From: Verrucomicrobiales bacterium
GTDB lineage: Bacteria > Verrucomicrobiota > Verrucomicrobiia > Verrucomicrobiales > DEV007
Assembly (NCBI GenBank): GCA_013003335.1
Contig: JABDJT010000287.1
Location: 1 to 13,491, forward strand
DNA: 13,491 bases
Direction of reading: 5' to 3'
Below are positions 1-6,698 of this stretch, one piece after another. Under the pieces are notes generated by a model. The model searched no databases. It was not told the origin of the DNA and worked only from the letters and a program-made list of their open reading frames with translations. Both the position numbers and the translations under genes were made by a program. Each line of letters begins with the position of its first letter. Position 1 is the stretch's first letter.

Positions 1-143
1 AGAAGGGCCTGGCGTTCGTGGAAGCGAAGGATGACGTGGAGTGCCTGATTTTCCGCGAAAAACCGGACGGTGATTTGGAGCGGACCGAGAGCAGCGGCTT
101 CGGAAAATTCTGGATTCCGGACGACCACCCGGCGAGCGAATGA
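1..143 (+). CDS. C-terminal fragment of an unrecognised protein
   Basis: The frame starting at base 3 is open from the window edge to a TGA at 141-143 and encodes about 46 residues, ending in the acidic stretch WIPDDHPASE. It is charged, with no hydrophobic segment and no motif I recognise. Its stop overlaps the start of the next gene in an ATGA (140-143), a typical translational-coupling arrangement. That overlap, plus the continuous frame, is the reason to call it real. The 5' part lies outside the window, so neither family nor length can be judged. Confidence 0.6.
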   Translation, partial: KGLAFVEAKDDVECLIFREKPDGDLERTESSGFGKFWIPDDHPASE

Positions 144-676
144 AGACCGGACACAAAGTGCTGGCCGGGTGCGGAATCGCTGTCGGATTGCTGGCAATCC
201 TGATCTTGATCGTGGTTGTGGGGCTCGGAATGGCCTCGATGTCGGGCCGGATTCCGGATACGAAAGCCCGGTCGGGCGAACACCTCCCTGAATTCGTGAC
301 GGAGAAATTGATCGAACTGGGGGTGATTGAAAGAGGCGAGAAGATTCTTTATCTCTACAGCGGCGGTATGAGGGATTACGCGGAAGACGGCAACCTGTTC
401 ACGCCGAATCGGGTGATTTCCTACGAGACAGAGATCGATACCGACGAGTTCGTGATTTACGACGCGACGTGGTCGGAGATCGAGGAAATCGAGTTTGAGA
501 AATCCAATTCTCTTCTGGACGACTCGACGATCACGGTGACAAAGAAGAACGGCGAATGGTTTATCCTGATCGTCTCGAACGAAGAGTCCCTGGACGAAGA
601 ATTTTATCGGGAATTGAAGAAGCTCTGGCAGAAAAATGCCACCAAGACCCTTCGTCCTCACCGGAAGCGACCCTGA
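140..676 (+). CDS. Small membrane-anchored protein with PH-like domain
   Basis: This encodes 178 residues. A short basic N-terminus (MKTGHK) is followed by one strongly hydrophobic segment at about residues 7-33. The rest is a soluble acidic domain with a beta-rich pattern (EKILYLYSGG, NRVISYE, ITVTKKNGEWFILIVS) and a final amphipathic helix (about 150-165), then a basic tail. The alternation of strands and a closing helix resembles small bacterial PH-like (bPH/YokE type) domains, but this is recognition by pattern only. The start is fixed by the 4-bp ATGA overlap with the preceding gene, so the two are probably cotranscribed and may work together. It converges on the hydrolase gene with only 4 bp between the stop codons. 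Function unknown. Confidence 0.75.
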   Translation: MKTGHKVLAGCGIAVGLLAILILIVVVGLGMASMSGRIPDTKARSGEHLPEFVTEKLIELGVIERGEKILYLYSGGMRDYAEDGNLFTPNRVISYETEIDTDEFVIYDATWSEIEEIEFEKSNSLLDDSTITVTKKNGEWFILIVSNEESLDEEFYRELKKLWQKNATKTLRPHRKRP

Positions 677-680
677 GCGG

Positions 681-1631
681 TTATTTTTTCCCTTTCAGAT
701 GTTCGTCAAACCAGTTCACCGCCTGTTTCATGGCCTGATCAAAAAACTGCTGCCGGCCGACGAACGCATGCGGCGCATCGGGAATCGTGGTCAGGCCGGA
801 CGGAATGCCGAGTTCTGCTGATTGGGCGCGAAACGTTTTGGCACGGGTGCCGTCGTTGTCCAATTTACCGGCAATGAAATGGCAGGGGGCATCTCCCTTG
901 TCCAGATAGGTCAGGGGAGAAGCCGCCTTGTAATTTTCGGGCACTTCCGCCGGTGTTCCGCCGAGAAACTTGATCCAAGGGTTCGGCTTTCCGCCGGGCT
1001 TTGAATTCGCCGGCGTGTGCCGGATCGCCTGGATGTGAGCCGCGTTGGTATCGGCCTGCGCGCCCATCGGAACGGCAGCCTGGATCGCACTGCTGATCTC
1101 CGGGATGGAGCCCACGCCTTCCAGTTCATCCACACCGGCCGAGGTCGCGAGAATTGCCGCCAGGTGACCGCCCGCGGAAAGACCAATCGCACCGATTTTT
1201 TCCGGGTCGATGCCATATTTGTCGGCTTGGGACCGCAGAAATCGCACCGCCGCTTTGCAATCGTGGATCGCAGCCGGGAACGGCTTTTCACCGGACAATC
1301 GGTAGGAGATTGTGACGGCGACATAGCCCTTTCCAGCGAGGTGCTGGGCAATCTTCGCGTGGCTTGCGCGGTTCCCCTGCCACCAGCCGCCGCCGTGGAT
1401 GCAGACGATCACGGGCAGTTTGCCCTCCTGATTTTTCGGGCGATACAGATCCAGTTCCAGCTTCCGGTCGCCGTGGCTGGTATAAACGATATCTTTCTGC
1501 TCTTCGAGTCCGTCGAGAACCTCCTGCGGAATTTTCGTGGGCGGACCGCCGGGTGCTTTTCCTTTTTGCTGGGCAGAAATCGATGCCATCGCACCGAGGA
1601 AAACCGCGACAGCAATCGAGCTGGATCTCAT
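681..1631 (-). CDS. Secreted alpha/beta hydrolase (BD-FAE-like esterase)
   Basis: 316 residues, close to the usual size of exported esterases of this type. Residues 1-20 form a Sec signal peptide ending ISA before QQ. The alpha/beta-hydrolase core shows the oxyanion-hole motif HGGGWW (79-84), the nucleophile elbow GLSAGG with Ser152, a likely acid at Asp258 (AGKLDND) and the catalytic His288 (DAPHAF). This is the pattern of the esterase/lipase and BD-FAE families, which hydrolyse ester bonds, often acyl groups on polysaccharides; the actual substrate cannot be read. The ATG lies 3 bp after the TGA of the DUF116/prenyl-synthase gene (TGAGCCATG), so it is almost certainly translated from the same mRNA. 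The functional link between the two products is not obvious. Confidence 0.92.
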   Translation of the reverse strand: MRSSSIAVAVFLGAMASISAQQKGKAPGGPPTKIPQEVLDGLEEQKDIVYTSHGDRKLELDLYRPKNQEGKLPVIVCIHGGGWWQGNRASHAKIAQHLAGKGYVAVTISYRLSGEKPFPAAIHDCKAAVRFLRSQADKYGIDPEKIGAIGLSAGGHLAAILATSAGVDELEGVGSIPEISSAIQAAVPMGAQADTNAAHIQAIRHTPANSKPGGKPNPWIKFLGGTPAEVPENYKAASPLTYLDKGDAPCHFIAGKLDNDGTRAKTFRAQSAELGIPSGLTTIPDAPHAFVGRQQFFDQAMKQAVNWFDEHLKGKK

Positions 1632-1634
1632 GGC

Positions 1635-3407
1635 TCACTTCGCCCCCGCCATCATCGCTTCCTGGGCACGCTGGGCTTCGTCTTCTTCGCGGACACCGTT
1701 CTTGACTTCGAATTCACGGCACCAGCCTTTGATTTCGAGGTCATTGAAAATCTTGCCCATGACGCGCCGAAGGAGACCTTTCAGGTTTTCGTTCTTCAGA
1801 TCCTGAAGGCTCCGGATGGATTGTTCTTTGTAGGTTTCGAGGAGGAGCAGGCACTTCTCATCTGCCCCGACTTCGTGGGCGAGACGGCGGATCTTGTGAA
1901 TCGCGATGTCTTCCAGGTCTTCATGACTCCAAAGCGATTCGAGCACTGCCTTGTCATCGCCCTTTGCCCGCTCGCGAGCGAGGGCGAGCAGGACACTCGG
2001 CCGCATCTGCTCGAGCTCGTTGTCGCCGGCATCTTCGCCGAGATCGTCCATGTCGTCGCGAATCTGGTAGGCGATCCCGAGATTCTCGGAATAATCGGCC
2101 AGCACGTCGGCAACTTCGTCGAGCTTCCCGGCAAAGCTGGCTCCGAGTTTCAGGGCGACCTCGAAAGCCGGCGCGGTTTTCTGGCGGAAAATCTCGAGGA
2201 CCTGCTTGGATTTCAACGGCTGGGGGTTATTCGCCCACAGCAGCTCAGCTCCCTGCCCGCGGCAGAGTTCGCGTTGGCCGCGGGAAGCGACCAAAAGCAT
2301 TTCGGTTTTCTGAGCGTCGGTAATCCCTTCCGCTTCACCGATCAGGCGATAGCCCTCACCGATCAACAAGTCACCGGCATTCAGCGCCACCGGCACACCA
2401 TGTTCCATGTGCAAAGTCGGCTGATCGTATCGGCCGTGATCTTCATCCTCAATATCGTCGTGGATCAGGCTGGCTTTGTGGAAACACTCGACGGCGAGAG
2501 CGATTTTCTGAATGTCTTCCGGAATCGGCTCCCCACGATCTTCCCGCAGAGCCTGGAAAGCGGCCACTGTCAAAAACGGGCGCCAGCGTTTGCCGTCACG
2601 GCCCAGCCATTCGCGGGCAATGCGCTCCTGCTCGCCTTCGGGCGGACCCATGATCGATTCGATGCCTTCCGCCGTGAACCACTCGCGCACATCGTCGTGG
2701 AGCGCGTTCAAGTTCAACCGGCGGGTCTGATCCTCGCTTGTGAGGTGAATGTATTCCCACACCCAGTCGATATCGACGGTCGTGTTGATGCAGTCGTCCT
2801 GCAAAAGCGGGACAGCAATCGAGGGAATCGCCGCGGCTTCGACATAGGGAAAAGTTCGCTCCAGCACCGGCAGGCAGGATATGCCCACGATGGCTTCGAT
2901 CTGGCCGGTCTGGATCAGTGACATCACGATGGCGGACCCTTCCGCGACGAGGACGGCGTATCCGAGCCGCTCGGCTTCATTTTGAAAATCCTGGATCGAG
3001 CAAAGTCCGCACTGCTTGCAAAGCAGGCCGAATTCATCAAACGGGGCCGGGCACTTGTCCTCGACCCGCAGGCATTTGGGCATCAGTAAAAGCCGGCGTT
3101 CGTAGGGAATCTCGGCCAGCGTTTCCCGCCACATCTCGTTGTTCAAACAGACGGCGGTGTAGTGAAGATAGATTTCGTCGAGGTCCAGTTTTTCAAGAAT
3201 CACCCGCGCATGCACTTCCAGTTCATCAATCGGCATGGGCGGAACCGGGTTTTCCTCTTCGACGTAGTCGCGAATCCCCTGGAGGACGCGGTCGCGTTCC
3301 GCCTTCGTTTGCGGAATATTCTTTTTCGGCGGCCGGAAACGGGTGGTCGTGAGCGGAACCGGTTTTGGAACCTTCAGGGTCTGAATCGCGTCGGCTGGGG
3401 ATGACAT
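1635..3407 (-). CDS. DUF116-like / polyprenyl synthetase fusion protein
   Basis: 590 residues, far longer than ordinary trans-prenyl diphosphate synthases (about 300-350). Residues about 100-225 match the DUF116 pattern: a Cys set at 112, 119, 130, 133 and 136 (KCLR, KCP, CKQCGLC), then GISCLP (Cys178) and PLLQDDCINTTVD (Cys206). The spacing suggests a metal or Fe-S site. Residues about 235-550 are a polyprenyl synthetase: GKRWRP (272-277), first Asp-rich motif DDIED (317-321), GDLL (345-348), GQGAEL (384-389), and second Asp-rich motif DDMDD (451-455). Such enzymes condense isopentenyl diphosphate with allylic diphosphates. Small residues Ala312 and Ser313 before the first Asp motif hint at a product longer than C15 (inference). 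Two deviations stand out: the usual RRG.PT is RYDQPT (326-331), and the Lys-bearing GK.T.P segment reads LEQMRP. Heads a two-gene unit with the hydrolase; I see no clear ribosome-binding site. Confidence 0.9.
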   Translation of the reverse strand: MSSPADAIQTLKVPKPVPLTTTRFRPPKKNIPQTKAERDRVLQGIRDYVEEENPVPPMPIDELEVHARVILEKLDLDEIYLHYTAVCLNNEMWRETLAEIPYERRLLLMPKCLRVEDKCPAPFDEFGLLCKQCGLCSIQDFQNEAERLGYAVLVAEGSAIVMSLIQTGQIEAIVGISCLPVLERTFPYVEAAAIPSIAVPLLQDDCINTTVDIDWVWEYIHLTSEDQTRRLNLNALHDDVREWFTAEGIESIMGPPEGEQERIAREWLGRDGKRWRPFLTVAAFQALREDRGEPIPEDIQKIALAVECFHKASLIHDDIEDEDHGRYDQPTLHMEHGVPVALNAGDLLIGEGYRLIGEAEGITDAQKTEMLLVASRGQRELCRGQGAELLWANNPQPLKSKQVLEIFRQKTAPAFEVALKLGASFAGKLDEVADVLADYSENLGIAYQIRDDMDDLGEDAGDNELEQMRPSVLLALARERAKGDDKAVLESLWSHEDLEDIAIHKIRRLAHEVGADEKCLLLLETYKEQSIRSLQDLKNENLKGLLRRVMGKIFNDLEIKGWCREFEVKNGVREEDEAQRAQEAMMAGAK

Positions 3408-3477
3408 AAAGCGGGAAATTTGTGGGATTCAACGGGCCTCGTCAACCGGTTTGAACCAGCCTGAAACCCGCGAAGTT

Positions 3478-3497
3478 GCGGTCAAAAGCCGCTTTTT
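3478..3497 (+). terminator. Stem-loop with T-tract, no matching upstream gene
   Basis: On the plus strand GCGGT (3478-3482), a CAAAA loop, GCCGC (3488-3492) and five T residues form a short intrinsic-terminator shape with one G-U pair. No plus-strand gene precedes it; both flanking genes are on the minus strand. It could stop antisense transcription. Read on the minus strand it is a hairpin without a T-tract in the leader of the prenyl-synthase fusion mRNA. The stem is only 5 bp, so chance is possible. Confidence 0.35.
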
Positions 3498-3591
3498 GAT
3501 ACCGTGTCGCAATTGGAATGCCGTTCAAGCAAAACTGACCCGCGATTATGGGAGAAAGATTGCCACGAAGCGGGAAAAGCCTGAATCAATT

Positions 3592-3607
3592 GACCCTGTT
3601 GGATCGT
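3592..3607. repeat. Half copy of a dispersed palindromic element
   Basis: GACCCTGTTGGATCGT is identical over 16 bases to the right arm and flank of the full element at 11075-11105, read on the opposite strand. The left arm (AACAGGGT) expected 23 bases earlier is not recognisable, so this is a half or decayed copy. It sits 10 bp past the accA stop codon, in the gap before the prenyl-synthase fusion gene. Confidence 0.6.
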
Positions 3608-3617
3608 GAAGTCAAAA

Positions 3618-4574
3618 TCAGCCTTTGAACTCGCCGAATTTCCGGAATTTCTGGTAGCGTTCCTCCAGTAACTGGTCGGTAGGAATTTTTTCCAGTTCGC
3701 TGAGATGCTTGCGGACGGATTTTTTCAGAGCGGTAGCGGCTCCGACGTGGTCGTGGTGAGCTCCGCCGAGGGGTTCGGGAATCACTTCGTCAATGATACC
3801 AAGTTCTTCGAGGTGACTGGCCGTGATGCGAAGGGCTTCGGCAGCTTCGGGGGCATATTTGCGGTCTTTCCAAAGGATTGCAGCGCAACCTTCCGGGCTG
3901 ATGACGGAATAGTAGGCGTTCTCGAGCATCAGGACGCGGTCTGCGACGCCGATCCCGAGCGCTCCGCCGGATCCGCCTTCGCCGATGACCACGGAAATGA
4001 TTGGAACTTCAATGAGCATCATTTCGCGCAGATTAAACGCGATCGCCTCGGCGATATTCCGCTCTTCGGCGCCGATTCCGGGGTAGGCGCCGGGTGTATC
4101 GATGAAAGTCAAAATCGGTACCCCGAATTTTTCGCCCAGTTTCATGAGGCGAAGCGCTTTCCGGTATCCTTCGGGATGCGCGGAACCAAAATTACGACGG
4201 AGGTTTTCCTTGGTGTCGCGGCCTTTCTGCTGGCCAATCGCGATGACCCGCCGGTCCTCGAGATAAGCAAACCCGCCGGGCATGGACTCGTCGTCGCCGA
4301 TATGCCGGTCCCCGTGAAGTTCCATGTAGCCGTCGAGAGCTTGCTCGACGTAATCGAGCATGAAGGGGCGTTGGGGGTGACGGGCGATTTGGACACGTTG
4401 CCAAGGCGTGAGCTTCTTGTAAACCGCTGTCTTGGTCTTGCGGAGCTTTTCCTCGATCTTCTGAATCTCGTTGTCGAGTTTCAAATCGTGCCCGACCGAC
4501 CGGTCCCGCATCTCGGCGAGTTGTGTTTCGAGATCGACGATCGGTTTTTCAAATTCGAGTGGCTCAATTTTCAC
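3618..4574 (-). CDS. accA: Acetyl-CoA carboxylase carboxyltransferase subunit alpha
   Basis: 318 residues, essentially the length of E. coli AccA (319). With AccD it forms the cytoplasmic carboxyltransferase that moves the carboxyl group from carboxybiotin-BCCP to acetyl-CoA, giving malonyl-CoA, the first committed step of fatty-acid synthesis. Diagnostic stretches are all present: ARHPQRPF, GRDTKENLRRNFG, PEGYRKALRLM, FIDTPGAYPG, GAEERNIAEAIA, VIGEGGSGGALGIGV, YSVISPEGCAAILWK and IIDEVIPEPLGGAHHD. The start is a GTG at 4572-4574. It is preferred because the following LEFEKPIVDLE aligns with the N-terminus of E. coli AccA and there is no in-frame ATG nearby. It follows the LysM gene by 59 bp on the same strand, so cotranscription is possible. 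accD is not in the window. Confidence 0.98.
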   Translation of the reverse strand: MKIEPLEFEKPIVDLETQLAEMRDRSVGHDLKLDNEIQKIEEKLRKTKTAVYKKLTPWQRVQIARHPQRPFMLDYVEQALDGYMELHGDRHIGDDESMPGGFAYLEDRRVIAIGQQKGRDTKENLRRNFGSAHPEGYRKALRLMKLGEKFGVPILTFIDTPGAYPGIGAEERNIAEAIAFNLREMMLIEVPIISVVIGEGGSGGALGIGVADRVLMLENAYYSVISPEGCAAILWKDRKYAPEAAEALRITASHLEELGIIDEVIPEPLGGAHHDHVGAATALKKSVRKHLSELEKIPTDQLLEERYQKFRKFGEFKG

Positions 4575-4633
4575 AGGAAAAACGGGCTGGAGTTTGTGGA
4601 AGGTTGCGGTCGGGAGAACAGAATGGCGTTCTC

Positions 4634-5488
4634 TCAGGAATGCAACCGGACAGGCGAACCCGTCCGGATGATAGTGAACAGTTCCTCAAAATCGGGTTTT
4701 GACAACATGACACCGTAGGGCGCGTTTTCTTTTTCAGCCGGGGGTGTTTGAGGGACGTGCCGGATAAAAAGCCCCTGTTTTCCGGACTGCATCCACTTCT
4801 GTGCGTTCATGTATTGTTTCTCCCGGATCGACACATACCGATCACCGTGCCAGGCAACTTTCGCTTTCAAGGTCGTGGATACCGGAGCCTTGAGAGTTGA
4901 AGGGAGATTGGTATCAAGAATCTCGTATTCTTTGAAAAATTTGCCGTCCTTGGTGGTAACGATGACTTTCCGGTCTGCCAGGTGAATATCGAGTTCGAAC
5001 TCGAGTGGGTAGACGGTGAGTTTTTCGTCTTTGTAAATCATGGCCGACATCTTGCCGTTTGCGCGCATGATGTAGTCGATTGTCGTTTTTGCCTTCCGGG
5101 CAATCGTGATCGGTGCATCGCCTCCCCGAACGGTGTATTCGGTTTTCCCTTCCAACGGTGTTTTGGAAATCAGGAGATCAAGATTCACTTCGCCGAGAAT
5201 CCGGCGGGCTTCCGGATAGGTCTCCGATTCCGGATAGTATTCGAGCAGGTAATACAGGGTTTCCTGGGCGGCCTGCAATTCGCCCTCGCGAAGCAATTCA
5301 ATGGCCTTGTCAAAGTGGCGTTTGCCCAAATCCGGAACATCCCGCTTCTCCCCTCCCCGACCCTCGATTTCCTGGGACATTTTCATGTCGACCCGGGCAA
5401 TTTTTTCCCAATACCAGGCCGCACCGGCGACACCGGCGGCGAGGATGACCAGTGCGATAAACGCCAATACCAGTTTTACACGAGCCAT
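4634..5488 (-). CDS. Membrane-anchored LysM protein, degenerate L,D-transpeptidase
   Basis: 284 residues. Residues 5-26 form a single N-terminal membrane anchor, followed by a helical TPR-like stretch (about 55-108, with REGELQAAQETLYYLLEYYP). A LysM peptidoglycan-binding domain comes next (about 117-161, YTVRGGDAPITIA to KLTVYP). Residues about 165-283 resemble a YkuD L,D-transpeptidase domain: an initial strand ADRKVIVTTKDGKFFKEYEI and a closing MLSKPDFEELFTIIRTGSPV, which aligns with the family's RMS..D.EELF....GT.V. The preceding SHGC is replaced by APYG, and the whole protein has no cysteine, so transpeptidation by the usual mechanism is not expected. Likely a cell-wall binding or scaffold protein on the outer face of the inner membrane (inference). 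It lies 80 bp downstream of the 176-residue gene and 59 bp upstream of accA. Confidence 0.85.
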   Translation of the reverse strand: MARVKLVLAFIALVILAAGVAGAAWYWEKIARVDMKMSQEIEGRGGEKRDVPDLGKRHFDKAIELLREGELQAAQETLYYLLEYYPESETYPEARRILGEVNLDLLISKTPLEGKTEYTVRGGDAPITIARKAKTTIDYIMRANGKMSAMIYKDEKLTVYPLEFELDIHLADRKVIVTTKDGKFFKEYEILDTNLPSTLKAPVSTTLKAKVAWHGDRYVSIREKQYMNAQKWMQSGKQGLFIRHVPQTPPAEKENAPYGVMLSKPDFEELFTIIRTGSPVRLHS

Positions 5489-5568
5489 ATCAGCAAACGA
5501 ATTGATTCAATCGATCAGCAGGGTTTCCCGGATTATCAGTTGGTTGCGTGCGGGTATCCGGCTTTCAT

Positions 5569-6099
5569 TCAAAGCAGCCCGCGGCGCTTGAAGTCGAATA
5601 CGTTAATCTCGTGTGATTTTTCGATCATTTCGAGCGTAAATTTCAAAAGGGAAATCTCCCAGGTATCATCCACGCCTGTCAGGACAGCGTTCATCGGGCT
5701 GTTTTTCCCCCGGATATCTTCCACGACCCGGTCTGACACGGAATAAATGTTTTCGTGAACGACATTCTCGACCACATCCCGCGCGGCGAAATTGAATCCG
5801 TATTTCAGGAAAGCGGGATTCCCGTTTTCCCGGAACCAATCGGCGAATGCTTCCGCCTGCTCCCCAAATCCCTCGAACATCAGGTCCTCGTATCCTTCCG
5901 GCCGGAGGATACGCGGACGCTCGGCCTCGATCCGACCCTCGCGGATCCGCACTTCATCAACGCGGTCCATCGACTCGGTGATGAGATGGAATTCGAAATT
6001 GGTCGAGCCGAACGTGTCGATGCGGCGGTCCGGTTCCAGCAACACCTGTGTCGTCTCCATCGCATAGCTGATGTCGTCGAAGGTGAGAGAGGATCGCAT
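5569..6099 (-). CDS. Unrecognised 176-residue cytoplasmic protein
   Basis: I do not recognise the family. The product is acidic and mixed alpha/beta, with no signal peptide or membrane segment and no cysteine. Visible features are an N-terminal strand-rich half (TNFEFHLITESMD, VDEVRIREGRIEAERPRIL), a central EGFGEQAEAFADWFREN helix, and a C-terminal helical run (TWEISLLKFTLEMIEKSHEINVF) closing with a basic tail. The ATG at 6097-6099 is chosen because an in-frame TGA lies a short way upstream. The coding statistics look natural and the reverse frames have no convincing product. It sits between acpP, which has its own terminator, and the LysM gene, so it may start a separate transcript toward accA. 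Confidence 0.7.
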   Translation of the reverse strand: MRSSLTFDDISYAMETTQVLLEPDRRIDTFGSTNFEFHLITESMDRVDEVRIREGRIEAERPRILRPEGYEDLMFEGFGEQAEAFADWFRENGNPAFLKYGFNFAARDVVENVVHENIYSVSDRVVEDIRGKNSPMNAVLTGVDDTWEISLLKFTLEMIEKSHEINVFDFKRRGLL

Positions 6100-6191
6100 A
6101 AAAATCGCGGGGAATGATGAGAATTCGGCGTCCGGACCGGGAAATCACAGGTTACGAGCAGTTCGAGCCATTTCCAGCAGTTTCCGGAACA

Positions 6192-6218
6192 CAAAAAAGC
6201 GCCCGGAAGGACGCTCTT
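6192..6218 (-). terminator. Intrinsic terminator of acpP
   Basis: On the minus strand AGCGTCC (6215-6209), a TTCC loop and GGGCGCT (6204-6198) form a 7-bp stem with one G-U pair, followed by a run of six T. It lies about 45 bp past the acpP stop. A second perfect hairpin without T-tract, CCGGAC/GTCCGG at 6230-6246, sits between it and the stop codon. Together they should insulate the downstream 176-residue gene from acpP transcription. Confidence 0.85.
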
Positions 6219-6260
6219 TCGAAATTTGGCCGGACCGGGAGTCCGGATTGAGGGAAAGGC

Positions 6261-6503
6261 TCAGCCCTTCTTCTCCTTGATGTACTTGATGACTTCGCCA
6301 ACGCTGGTCAGCTTTTCGGCTTCTTCATCCGGAACTTCAATTTCGAACTCCTCTTCGAAGGCCATCACAAGTTCGACCGTGTCGAGCGAATCCGCGCCGA
6401 GGTCTTCGATAAACTTCGCTTCGGGGGTGACTTGTTCCTCTGTCACGGAGAGTTGATCCGTGATGATGTTTTTCACCTTCTCTTCAATAGATTCGTCAGC
6501 CAT
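6261..6503 (-). CDS. acpP: Acyl carrier protein
   Basis: 80 residues, the usual size. Acyl carrier protein holds the growing fatty-acyl chain as a thioester on 4'-phosphopantetheine in the cytoplasmic type II fatty-acid synthase. The attachment motif EDLGADSLDTVELVM is intact with the modified serine at position 39, followed by the conserved acidic helix II/III region (FEEEFEIEVPDEEAEKLTSVGEVIKYI). The ATG at 6501-6503 gives the standard N-terminus. It is monocistronic as far as can be seen: a promoter lies just upstream, and a strong terminator just downstream. fabF or fabG, its common neighbours elsewhere, are not next to it; the nearest fatty-acid gene is accA about 1.7 kb downstream. Confidence 0.98.
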   Translation of the reverse strand: MADESIEEKVKNIITDQLSVTEEQVTPEAKFIEDLGADSLDTVELVMAFEEEFEIEVPDEEAEKLTSVGEVIKYIKEKKG

Positions 6504-6530
6504 GTGGGGTCGATAGTTGAGTTGTCCGAG

Positions 6531-6559
6531 TTAATACTGGCGGTTGATTACTTTGGCAA
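6531..6559 (-). promoter_or_regulatory. Probable sigma-70-type promoter for acpP
   Basis: Read on the minus strand, TTGCCA (6559-6554, 5 of 6 to the -35 consensus) and TATTAA (6536-6531, 4 of 6 to the -10) are separated by exactly 17 bp. Transcription would begin about 20 nt before the acpP ATG. There is no strong Shine-Dalgarno sequence before the ATG, so position and spacing are the main support. Confidence 0.55.
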
Positions 6560-6611
6560 CGACTTTTTCAGCAATAAATTGCAAACGATTCGGTGTTCGG
6601 CAAAACGAGTC

Positions 6612-6642
6612 AACAGGGTCGGTTCGACAATCCAACCCTGTT
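6612..6642. repeat. Dispersed palindromic element, full copy
   Basis: Arms AACAGGGT (6612-6619) and ACCCTGTT (6635-6642) are perfect inverted repeats around a 15-nt centre, CGGTTCGACAATCCA. The same arms with the same 15-nt spacing and a related centre occur at 11075-11105. The flank after the right arm (TGGTCGT) also resembles the GGATCGT seen there and at 3601-3607. This copy lies in the divergent gap between acpP and the sulfatase gene, 57 bp before the sulfatase ATG. There is no T-tract, so it is not an obvious terminator. Confidence 0.8.
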
Positions 6643-6698
6643 TGGTCGTGTGAGCCTCCCGCGCTTGTCTTTCCTGACTTTCCCGCTATCCTCGCGCC

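Noticed and set aside
164..175. Possible lipobox LAGC near the start of the 178-residue membrane protein
   Set aside because: The cysteine (residue 11) comes before, not after, the hydrophobic stretch, so a lipoprotein signal peptide is unlikely; a plain membrane anchor fits better.
1017..2921. 634-codon open frame on the plus strand across the hydrolase and prenyl-synthase genes
   Set aside because: It is antisense to two minus-strand genes with clear catalytic motifs and a 3-bp coupled junction. Its product shows no recognisable domain or export signal. Long antisense frames are expected at this base composition.
3705..4718. 337-codon open frame on the plus strand opposite accA
   Set aside because: Mirror of a highly conserved accA frame; no motif in the translation.
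6230..6246. Hairpin CCGGAC/GTCCGG downstream of acpP as a separate terminator
   Set aside because: It has no T-tract on either strand; the adjacent hairpin at 6198-6215 with a T run is the better terminator. An 11-base match to 6132-6142 is noted but too short to call a repeat.
6606..6653. The palindrome upstream of the sulfatase as part of an extended sulfatase N-terminus
   Set aside because: The frame through it (RVNRVGSTIQPCLVV) matches the sulfatase frame but ends in TGA at 6651-6653, with another stop before the ATG at 6699, so it cannot be joined without readthrough.
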